DNA from: an uncultured Fibrobacterota bacterium
GTDB taxonomy: Bacteria; Fibrobacterota; Chitinivibrionia; Chitinivibrionales; CAIOZP01
Length of the DNA stretch: 5,857 bases
Assembly (NCBI GenBank): GCA_903862805.1
Contig: CAIOZP010000705.1
Span: 1 to 5,857, forward strand
Direction: 5' to 3'
Position 1 is the first letter of the stretch; each line of letters starts with the position of its first letter. The position numbers and the translations under genes were made by a program. The notes under the pieces were generated by a model. That model had not been told where the DNA came from and did no database searches. It saw nothing but the letters and a program-made list of their open reading frames with translations. Of this stretch, positions 1-5,523 are shown piece by piece.

Positions 1-1308
1 ACCGTTGTTGATACTCTCGGTAATCCGATTGCCGGCGCTGTTGTGAGATTAGTCGGTCAGAACATGATCGACACGAGTGATGTCAATGGCAAGTTCAGCT
101 TTGAAAAAAGCACCCCCATTCTTGACAGAGCGGGAACGGTGATGAGCGGGATTGTTCTGAGGAATAATCGGATCGAGATGATGCTTGGCGAGAGGCAGCA
201 TGTGGCGGTTGATTTGTTTAATGCGAAGGGTGAATTGCTTTCGCATCTGATGGATAAAGATCTGGCGGCGGGTGAGCATAGTGTGGGGATTGATGTTGGG
301 AGATTTGGGGTGGGGATGTTGTTTGTGCGGGTGGTGAGGGGTGGGGAGAGGGAGACGTTTCGGGTGAATTCGGTTGAGGGTGGGTGCGGTTATGGCTTGT
401 CGGCGTACAAAAAAAATGAAACGGGTGCGGTGGCGAAGATTGGAGTGACGGCGGTGGACACTTTGACGTTTTGGAAGGCGGGGTTTTATCAAACGAAATT
501 GGCGATGGGAACATATTCTGATTCTGGGATTGTTGATACCTTGAGGGCTATAAAGTTAAATATGATCGCTATTCCTGGAGGAACATTTTTGATGGGGGCT
601 GACTCGAGTTGTTGCAATGATGGGGATGTAAACTTGCAAGGTGATATTGTTCATCAGGTGACTTTGACGGCTTTCAAGATGAGCAATACCGATTGCACAC
701 AAGAGGAATATCTTCGTGTAATGGGAGTAAATCCATCGAATGCCAAGGGCTTAACCAATCCGGTGGAGGCGGTGGATTGGTTTGATGCGGTGTCGTATTG
801 CAATGCACTGAGCAAGTTGGATGGAAAGGATACTGTTTATACTTACACATCACTTGCCGGAACTGAGGCCGACTTCACAAAGAACGGTTATCGTCTCCCA
901 ACAGAAGCGGAGTGGGAATATGCGGCAAAGGCAGGGAATGATTCATGCAACTATTATTGGGGAAATGGAACAGATATGGCCTCATTGAATGCTAATTTGT
1001 GGAATTACATTAACAGTTCAATGACCACTCATCCGGTAGGAACAAAGGCGGCCAATGCGTTTGGCTTGTATGATATGGCAGGTAATGTATGGCAGTGGTG
1101 CAACGATTGGTACGGAGAGTACAGTATTGGAGAACAGAGTGATCCGGTTGGTGCTGTTTCGGGTATCCAACGCGTGTTGCGAGGCGGCAGTTTTTACCGC
1201 ACCTTAGACGATTTGGCCAGCTATCGTTGTGCCTATCGCAACTACAACAGCCCGGGCCCAAACCTCCACTTATCCAACTTCGGTTTCCGAATCGTCTCCC
1301 GCCCCTAA
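1..1308 (+). CDS. FGE-sulfatase (SUMF1/EgtB/PvdO-type) domain protein with N-terminal carboxypeptidase-regulatory-like module, 5' partial
   Basis: The frame is open from base 1 and stops at TAA 1306-1308, giving 435 visible residues. A GTG at 43 is not the start, because the 14 codons before it continue the same domain (VVDTLGNPIAGAVVRLVGQ, with DVNGKFSF following), a carboxypeptidase-regulatory-like beta-sandwich signature. Residues about 54-122 (VAVDLFNAKGELLSHL, LAAGEHSV, GMLFVRVVRGG) resemble a T9SS sorting-type beta module, here internal. Residues about 188-435 form an FGE-sulfatase domain: MIAIPGGTFLMG, PVEAVDWFDAVSYCN, YRLPTEAEWEYAAKAG, AFGLYDMAGNVWQWCNDWY, VLRGGSF and a final GFRIVSRP. 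Genuine formylglycine-generating enzymes carry two catalytic cysteines soon after RGGS; here those places hold R and L, so sulfatase activation is unlikely. Members of this superfamily without the cysteines include iron enzymes and non-enzymatic lectin-like folds. The actual role and substrate are unknown. The protein is probably secreted, but its N-terminus is outside the window. It converges on the minus-strand cluster, and no plus-strand terminator is visible after the stop. Confidence 0.9.
   Translation, partial: TVVDTLGNPIAGAVVRLVGQNMIDTSDVNGKFSFEKSTPILDRAGTVMSGIVLRNNRIEMMLGERQHVAVDLFNAKGELLSHLMDKDLAAGEHSVGIDVGRFGVGMLFVRVVRGGERETFRVNSVEGGCGYGLSAYKKNETGAVAKIGVTAVDTLTFWKAGFYQTKLAMGTYSDSGIVDTLRAIKLNMIAIPGGTFLMGADSSCCNDGDVNLQGDIVHQVTLTAFKMSNTDCTQEEYLRVMGVNPSNAKGLTNPVEAVDWFDAVSYCNALSKLDGKDTVYTYTSLAGTEADFTKNGYRLPTEAEWEYAAKAGNDSCNYYWGNGTDMASLNANLWNYINSSMTTHPVGTKAANAFGLYDMAGNVWQWCNDWYGEYSIGEQSDPVGAVSGIQRVLRGGSFYRTLDDLASYRCAYRNYNSPGPNLHLSNFGFRIVSRP
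285..352 (+). other. G-run cluster with a canonical G-quadruplex motif inside the coding sequence
   Basis: Eight runs of at least three G lie within 68 bases on the coding strand: 285-288, 298-300, 307-310, 312-315, 329-331, 338-341, 343-346 and 350-352. The last four (329-352) have loops of 6, 1 and 3 bases and so fit the standard four-run G-quadruplex pattern with loops of at most 7. They fall in the linker and beta-module part of the FGE-like gene, where codons such as GGG and GTG are used far more than in the FGE domain downstream. The motif would be present in the mRNA. Folding and any function are not shown. Confidence 0.6.
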
Positions 1309-1561
1309 CCTCACCAACCCCATCTCGAACACGTTCCACAAAATTACAGAAACAACAAGATTTCAAAAACCCCAACCACACACCACTTCTCTTAATCTTG
1401 TCCATCCCCAAATCTCCGTAATCGCGTTCCCTTAATCGTGTTCAAGACAAGTTCCCCTTGATTTCAAAATCATGGTAATCCTCCAATCAAGAAAATCAAG
1501 GTTCAAACCAACTTCGATACCTGTCACTGTTATTTCCTGTTCGCAAAAATGTATCTCTCCA
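1309..1561. other. Intergenic region between convergent genes, no gene seen
   Basis: This stretch lies between the stop of the FGE-like gene and the terminator of the YHS gene. The plus strand is C- and A-rich and G-poor, the opposite skew to positions 240-490. Short open frames here have no recognisable domain. A weak AT-rich inverted repeat pairs 1457-1464 with 1493-1500 (8 bp, 28-base gap). An imperfect direct repeat, GTAATCGCGTTC at 1418-1429 and TTAATCGTGTTC at 1432-1443, is also present. I see no clear plus-strand terminator for the upstream gene and no RNA gene. Confidence 0.6.
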
Positions 1562-1600
1562 GAAAACAAAAACGGCGATCTTCAACCAAAGATCGCCGTT
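1562..1600 (-). terminator. Rho-independent terminator of the YHS gene
   Basis: A perfect 12-bp inverted repeat pairs 1571-1582 with 1589-1600 around a 6-base loop (1583-1588). Read on the minus strand, the GC-containing stem is followed directly by a T-rich tract, TTTTTGTTTTC, formed by bases 1562-1572. It begins 25 bases beyond the stop of the minus-strand YHS gene. In the plus direction no T tract follows, so it should act only on minus-strand transcripts. It would end the proposed rhodanese-rhodanese-YHS unit. Confidence 0.9.
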
Positions 1601-1625
1601 CGCAATTTCACAAGCCCAAAAAAAA

Positions 1626-2162
1626 CTACTTCTTTTCTTCAACCTTCTTGGTTTCAACCGGAATAGCAATCGGTTCCTGCCCTTCGCTCTTCAGCTCGGC
1701 AATTGCCTTCGCCGGATCCTTTTTCACCTGCGCAATGCAACCTTTGCAACAAACATAAATGCGTTTGCCGTCCGCATCAACAAACAACTTCTTGTCAATC
1801 GGGTTACCCTTCATGACCGGGCAGGTTGTCTGTGGCTTTAATGTCGTTGCAGCGGCAGGTGCGACTGCTGCCGGAGCCGCTTCGATCGGCTTTGCGGCGG
1901 CGGCGATCACTTCCGGCTCCTGACCTTCGGTCTTCAATTCTGCAAGATACTTCGCCGGATCTTTTTTGACTTCTGCGAGACAGACGTTGCAGCAGACGTA
2001 GATGCGTTTGCCTTCGTAATCAACAAACAGTTTCTTGTCAATCGCATTGCCCTTCATGACAGGACAGGTCGTCTGAGGCTTAAGCGCAACGGCATCAGCT
2101 GCCATCGCAAAAGAAACCCCGACGGCGGCGATAAACGCCGCGAGAATTACAATCTTTTTCAT
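1626..2162 (-). CDS. Exported protein with two tandem YHS/TRASH-like metal-binding modules
   Basis: The 178-residue product starts at ATG 2162-2160, six bases after AGAGG (2173-2169), and ends at TAG. Residues 1-21 form a signal peptide (MKK, hydrophobic core, AMA before the cut), so the protein acts in the periplasm or outside. Residues 27-83 and 108-164 are near-identical 57-residue modules, matching at 47 positions. Each holds TCPVMKGN, a KKLFVD strand, GKRIYVCC, a further Cys three residues on, and VKKDPAK. This is the general pattern of YHS (TRASH-like) domains, which bind metals such as copper through cysteines. The cysteines are 33, 57, 58 and 61 in the first module and 114, 138, 139 and 142 in the second. 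An Ala/Pro-rich linker (84-107) joins them, and the tail (165-178) is Lys/Glu-rich. Metal handling is inferred from the family; the ligand is unknown. It lies 98 bases downstream of the exported rhodanese, in the same direction. Confidence 0.88.
   Translation of the reverse strand: MKKIVILAAFIAAVGVSFAMAADAVALKPQTTCPVMKGNAIDKKLFVDYEGKRIYVCCNVCLAEVKKDPAKYLAELKTEGQEPEVIAAAAKPIEAAPAAVAPAAATTLKPQTTCPVMKGNPIDKKLFVDADGKRIYVCCKGCIAQVKKDPAKAIAELKSEGQEPIAIPVETKKVEEKK
1671..1841 (-). repeat. Internal duplication, C-terminal copy (YHS module 2)
   Basis: This 171-base segment encodes residues 108-164 of the YHS protein. It aligns without gaps to 1914-2084, with about 78% base identity by hand count (38 differences). 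At the protein level 47 of 57 residues match. Many base changes are synonymous, which points to an old duplication held under protein-level constraint and not to a recent copy. Confidence 0.9.
1914..2084 (-). repeat. Internal duplication, N-terminal copy (YHS module 1)
   Basis: This is the partner of the segment at 1671-1841 and encodes residues 27-83. The cysteines and the CPVM and VKKDPAK motifs are shared. The differences cluster just after the CC pair (NV against KG) and in the Tyr residues at 49 and 72, which are Ala in the other copy. Confidence 0.9.
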
Positions 2163-2260
2163 GATACACCTCTTATGAAAAACCGCGGCACGATTACCGC
2201 CGTAAAGAAAGATAATTAGTACGATGAAACATGTGGGCTATTGCCAAATAAATTTCCGTT

Positions 2261-2656
2261 TCATTTTCCTGTGTCAACAGGAAAGCCCGCAGAAACCCAG
2301 GCATTTATTCCGCCTTCCATGTTCGTTACATCCGTAAAACCTTTGTCATGCAGGATTCCGGATGCTTTTGCGCTGCGATGCCCTGATCGACAATACACGA
2401 ACACTGGCTTTGTTTTCAGACTGTCGAGCCGGCCGATACTGTCGGCTAAAACCTGCACCGGAATATTCGCATCGGTTCCATGAATATGCGCTGATGCGTG
2501 TTCTTCCGGTGTGCGGACATCAAGAATGAAAGCGCCGTGGGCATCAACCAATGCCTTGGCCGAACTTACGGAAACATTTTTCACATCGCCAGACTGCGCA
2601 ACGGCAAAACACCCAGCCAAAAACAATCCGGCAAACATTACAGATAAGCGTTTCAT
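2261..2656 (-). CDS. Exported rhodanese-domain sulfurtransferase, probable lipoprotein
   Basis: The product has 131 residues. The ATG at 2656-2654 follows a full AAGGAGG (2667-2661), and the stop is TGA. The N-terminus has KR, a hydrophobic core and LAGC at 13-16, which fits a lipobox with Cys16 as the lipid-anchored residue. A signal peptidase I cut after AVA (residue 20) is also possible. Residues about 27-131 are a single rhodanese domain: FILDVRTPEEH (43-53), HIHGTDANIPV, the active-site loop CRSGHRS with catalytic Cys89, and the terminal GGINAWVSAGFPV. Single-domain rhodaneses carry a persulfide on this Cys and transfer sulfane sulfur; the basic residues in the loop suit thiosulfate or a persulfide donor. 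The physiological acceptor is not evident. It follows the cytoplasmic rhodanese by 9 bases and precedes the YHS gene by 98, so a shared transcript is likely. Confidence 0.9.
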   Translation of the reverse strand: MKRLSVMFAGLFLAGCFAVAQSGDVKNVSVSSAKALVDAHGAFILDVRTPEEHASAHIHGTDANIPVQVLADSIGRLDSLKTKPVFVYCRSGHRSAKASGILHDKGFTDVTNMEGGINAWVSAGFPVDTGK

Positions 2657-2660
2657 GATT

Positions 2661-2667
2661 CCTCCTT
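2661..2667 (-). promoter_or_regulatory. Shine-Dalgarno overlapping the upstream stop codon
   Basis: AAGGAGG on the minus strand lies four bases before the ATG of the exported rhodanese. Its first two bases (2667-2666) are part of the TAA stop (2668-2666) of the upstream rhodanese. Ribosomes ending the first gene are therefore placed on the start signal of the second, which favours translational coupling. Confidence 0.8.
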
Positions 2668-3022
2668 ATTTGACAACAGGCAGACCGGCCGCGCGCCATG
2701 CGCTGATTCCGCCTTCAAGATTTATTGGATTAACAAAACCGGCGGCCTTCAAAATCATACAGGCATTTGAACTCCGCCCTCCGGATAAGCAGTTCACAAT
2801 GAACTCCTTTTCCTTGATACCTTCAAGCTCCACAAGTCGCTTCTGCAAAACATCGAGTGGAATGTTTTTCGCACCCTTGATATGACCGCTTGCGAACTCT
2901 TCCTTCGAGCGTACATCTAAAACGAAAATCTTCTTCTCGTTCAGAAGTGAACTCACCGCCGCCGCTGACATCGAATTACCGGAACCGCCACCCAAAATGG
3001 CTTTGATCAGATTGCCGAACAT
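2666..3022 (-). CDS. Cytoplasmic single-domain rhodanese sulfurtransferase
   Basis: The 118-residue product starts at ATG 3022-3020 after GAGGA (3030-3026) and ends at TAA. There is no convincing signal peptide: the first 20 residues (MFGNLIKAILGGGSGN...) are short and glycine-rich, so cytoplasmic action is most likely. The rhodanese domain spans about residues 18-118: IFVLDVRSKEEF (32-43), SGHIKGAKNIPLDVL, the active loop CLSGGRS with Cys78 as the persulfide-carrying residue, and GGISAWRAAGLPV. The loop has one Arg where the exported partner (CRSGHRS) has two, so donor preference may differ. It is the first gene of the minus-strand cluster, downstream of a region with two inverted repeats. 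Family membership is clear, but the sulfur donor and acceptor are unknown. Confidence 0.92.
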   Translation of the reverse strand: MFGNLIKAILGGGSGNSMSAAAVSSLLNEKKIFVLDVRSKEEFASGHIKGAKNIPLDVLQKRLVELEGIKEKEFIVNCLSGGRSSNACMILKAAGFVNPINLEGGISAWRAAGLPVVK

Positions 3023-3190
3023 AATTCCTCGCTTTCATTTTCTGAGTTATCAATACCTAATCTTGCAACTTGAAATATCCAATTGTCGTGCCATGGCGTA
3101 AATGCGTAAAACAACTTGAATTTCGCATTCAACCCTGTTGAATTCGTAGAACATGTTGCGGTAATGCATCGAACGCAACAAAATGTGCAA
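3023..3190 (-). promoter_or_regulatory. Upstream region of the rhodanese cluster with two inverted repeats
   Basis: This stretch separates the deacetylase terminator from the first rhodanese and should hold the cluster's promoter. I could not find a -35/-10 pair good enough to call. Two inverted repeats are visible: ATTCAAC/GTTGAAT (3127-3133 and 3137-3143, 3-base gap) and TGTTGCG/CGCAACA (3154-3160 and 3174-3180, 13-base gap centred near ATGCAT). Either could be an operator or a leader-RNA hairpin. No protein-coding content is evident. Confidence 0.4.
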
Positions 3191-3224
3191 GAAAAAAGGC
3201 GTTCCGGATTTCTCCGGAACGCCT
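3191..3224 (-). terminator. Rho-independent terminator of the deacetylase gene
   Basis: A perfect 12-bp inverted repeat pairs 3197-3208 with 3213-3224 (AGGCGTTCCGGA and its complement) around a 4-base loop. On the minus strand the loop reads GAAA, a stable GNRA-type tetraloop, and the stem is followed by TTTTTTC (3197-3191). It starts 25 bases past the stop of the 3250-5523 gene and isolates that gene from the rhodanese cluster. Confidence 0.93.
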
Positions 3225-3249
3225 GATTCAAAAGTCTCAATCTAAGAAA

Positions 3250-5523
3250 TTACTTGCTGATCAACACTCTCGTATTGACTACGCCTTTGGTTGTCTTGAG
3301 ATTAAGAACATAGAAACCCTTCGCAAGGCTGGCCACGTTCATGTTCGCCGTGATCAGACCTGTGGAAGCCGCAGTTCCATAGACTGCCTTGCCAACCTGA
3401 CGGCCAGCGAGATCAACCATGGAGATCTGGTACTTGCCAGTAGGAACTGTTGCCTTGACGATTCCATTGCGGAATTCGACATGCTTCATGGCCTCTACAT
3501 TTGCAAGAGCAAGATCACCCTTCTTGATACCTACAACCGGACCTGTCCATGTCGTATCAAGAACTATGTCAATTCCACCCGCAACAAATGGGTTGAGCTG
3601 AATCGACCAAGCTGAACCGTCGCCGGGAAGCTTGCGGGGAAGCTGGTAAGGATGAGCACCCCACGTTGCGTCCGGTGTCGTGTAAATAGCGTTCAAGGAA
3701 TCGTGAGGAGCATCGAACTTACAGATTACAGAGATTTCATCAATGTAACGAGGGTCCGCAAGCGGAGTCGCTGTTACTGAAAGATGATAATGCTTCGAAT
3801 CTGTCTTCGTAAGCGTTGCCGCTGTACAGTTGTTGCCAGTAGCACGATACTTCACAGCTTCTGTAGCGGTGTAAACCACCAAGCTGTCGTTGTTTATCAG
3901 GCTTGTCAGCTCCTGAAGATGGTGAGTGTAGAGATCCTTAGGAATGCCACCCCAGTAGCCGCCCTTTGTCTCGTCATTCACATCCATCCAAGACGATCCA
4001 ACGTCAAGAACCGCATGCAACTCACGAATCATGTAGCCATGAGCCTTGATGATGTCTGTAAGCATTCCATCAAGAGAAAGAAGCTGGTTTGGATTCGCCT
4101 TGAGACCAGTACCGCCGAAAAGAGCCGTTGTATCTCCGTTGCAAAGATAGAACGCGTCGTAGTCGAGGCGGTAGGGATGATAGAAGTCACAGAATGTCGG
4201 CTTGCCGGACTTGCCACCGCCACGAGCAGAAAGGAACTGTGCATTACTCAACGCCTGGTGAGTCTTTTCTGAATATGCATCGTAGGGATAGATGTAGAAT
4301 TCACAAAGCTTATGAGGCGCAAAGTACTGTCCAAGTCCGCCTGGATATTTAACTGCATCGCCCTGAATTGCTTTGTAAACGCTGTCGTCAATGAATTTCT
4401 TGGCAATTGTCGTATTCGAATCCTGCTGTGCTTGGTCACGGTTAAACCAGCCTGGAACGCAGAAAACCTTGAGTCCCAATGTTGTGCCGTCAGCTGCATC
4501 GGACCACATCGGGTCAACTGCTGCAACTTGGCCCACGTTGGCACCGTTTACACTGTCAACAGTGGTGTACTTTACATAAACTGTATAACCGCTCGCAGGA
4601 AGCGTTACAGGTGTCACGTCGGCCGCAGGTGTAATTGTTCTTGGAAATTTCGCAAGAGTATCCAAGTCGTCAGACGGTAATCCGTCCCAACCCGTATGAT
4701 ACGTCACAGTGACAAGGGCGTTGCTCGCTGTAGCTTGGCTATTGGGCGTTCCCTTCGTGATAGTAATCGGCGCAACAATCAAACCTGTCAACTTCATTGT
4801 AACAGAACCCACGTCGGCAAGCTTGATCGTGTCACCCTGATTGAACCATAGCCACTGGTCGGCAGCTGAATGATGGTTCCATGAGTGAGAAGCAATTTCG
4901 TCGCCGCGACGTGCAAGCGTACGAAGCAAATCCCATTCCTGATCTTTAGACTGGCCACCTGTGCTTACACCGTTTGCTGCGCAGGCAATAGCACCCCAAG
5001 TTACATGAACCTGCGGGTATGCATTCTCTACGTCAATCTGAGGCTGAATAAGTGTCGGTACATCCATGTCGCCAATGTCATCGTGACAAATCGTATAGGC
5101 ACCCAATGCACCCCATTTCCATGTTGGAAGGAAGCATTTGTCTGCCGCAAGTGTAGTCTGCTGTCCGCCGATCCAACCTGTCCAAGCAGTAGGCGTCTTC
5201 ACAGTTTGAGAAATAGCTTTAGAGTTGACAAGATCCCAAGCAGAAGTTCCGCCTTCGGCAGCAAAGACTCCGGGAGTATCGTAACCTGCAATCCAGCCGA
5301 ACTTTCCCTTCCAAACAAGAGCTTGGAGATTGGAACCCGTTTGAGGCCAAGTCCCCAATGTCACGGTGTCGCCCTGCTTGGACCAATCAGGACCAGTAGC
5401 GGCGTTGTAAACGGTATCTCTTTCCCACGGGCCGCACCACGTTCCAGTAGTGGAAGCAAACGCTACTCCCGCACCCATTGCGACAAGCGCTACGCCTGCC
5501 ATCAGTGTCCTCTTCATGCTCAT
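3250..5523 (-). CDS. Secreted polysaccharide deacetylase (CE4/NodB-like) with inserted beta domain and T9SS-type C-terminal sorting domain
   Basis: The product has 757 residues and ends at TAA. Residues 1-23 are a signal peptide (MKRTL, hydrophobic core, AFA before the cut). Residues about 27-100 (GDTVTL, LQALVWKGKFGWIAGYDTPG, SAWDLV) resemble a CBM5/12 chitin-binding module, a tentative call. The deacetylase domain follows: TICHDDIG gives Asp148 as likely base and Asp149 as metal ligand. RRGDEIASHSWNHHSA supplies His213 and His217 of the HSxxH motif. After an insertion (about 225-345), YPYDAYSEKTHQAL and FLSARGG (412-435) and IPKDLYTHHLQEL with VVYTATEAVKY (527-559) complete it. CE4 enzymes remove acetyl groups from chitin, xylan, peptidoglycan or similar polymers; the substrate here is unknown. 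Residues about 675-757 (GKYQISMVDLAGRQVG, LAKGFYVLNLKT, TRVLISK) match a T9SS type A sorting domain, so the enzyme is probably released or surface-attached. It has ten cysteines. It appears monocistronic, ending at 3191-3224. Confidence 0.87.
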   Translation of the reverse strand: MSMKRTLMAGVALVAMGAGVAFASTTGTWCGPWERDTVYNAATGPDWSKQGDTVTLGTWPQTGSNLQALVWKGKFGWIAGYDTPGVFAAEGGTSAWDLVNSKAISQTVKTPTAWTGWIGGQQTTLAADKCFLPTWKWGALGAYTICHDDIGDMDVPTLIQPQIDVENAYPQVHVTWGAIACAANGVSTGGQSKDQEWDLLRTLARRGDEIASHSWNHHSAADQWLWFNQGDTIKLADVGSVTMKLTGLIVAPITITKGTPNSQATASNALVTVTYHTGWDGLPSDDLDTLAKFPRTITPAADVTPVTLPASGYTVYVKYTTVDSVNGANVGQVAAVDPMWSDAADGTTLGLKVFCVPGWFNRDQAQQDSNTTIAKKFIDDSVYKAIQGDAVKYPGGLGQYFAPHKLCEFYIYPYDAYSEKTHQALSNAQFLSARGGGKSGKPTFCDFYHPYRLDYDAFYLCNGDTTALFGGTGLKANPNQLLSLDGMLTDIIKAHGYMIRELHAVLDVGSSWMDVNDETKGGYWGGIPKDLYTHHLQELTSLINNDSLVVYTATEAVKYRATGNNCTAATLTKTDSKHYHLSVTATPLADPRYIDEISVICKFDAPHDSLNAIYTTPDATWGAHPYQLPRKLPGDGSAWSIQLNPFVAGGIDIVLDTTWTGPVVGIKKGDLALANVEAMKHVEFRNGIVKATVPTGKYQISMVDLAGRQVGKAVYGTAASTGLITANMNVASLAKGFYVLNLKTTKGVVNTRVLISK

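Noticed and set aside
43..45. GTG as the start of the FGE-like gene
   Set aside because: The frame is open upstream to base 1, and the preceding codons continue the carboxypeptidase-regulatory-like motif, so the gene is truncated by the window.
49..514. Minus-strand open frames opposite the first gene
   Set aside because: They result from the G-rich coding strand, which gives Pro/His/Ser-rich low-complexity antisense translations.
1010..1411. Minus-strand open frame of 133 codons antisense to the FGE-like gene
   Set aside because: Most of it overlaps the strongly conserved C-terminal FGE motifs in antisense, and its product has no domain or plausible composition.
1493..1512. tRNA T-loop-like GGTTCAAACC
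   Set aside because: The flanking bases do not form the T stem, and no acceptor or anticodon arm could be built around it.
1472..1758. Plus-strand open frames across the terminator and the end of the YHS gene
   Set aside because: They pass through a clear terminator hairpin and are antisense to the Lys/Glu-rich tail of the YHS protein.
2183..2203. Possible hairpin (GCGG...CCGC) between the exported rhodanese and the YHS gene
   Set aside because: The stem is only four pairs and no T tract follows, so it is not a credible terminator.
3007..3240. Minus-strand open frame of 77 codons ahead of the first rhodanese
   Set aside because: It runs through the terminator hairpin at 3191-3224, overlaps the rhodanese start, and has no recognisable features.
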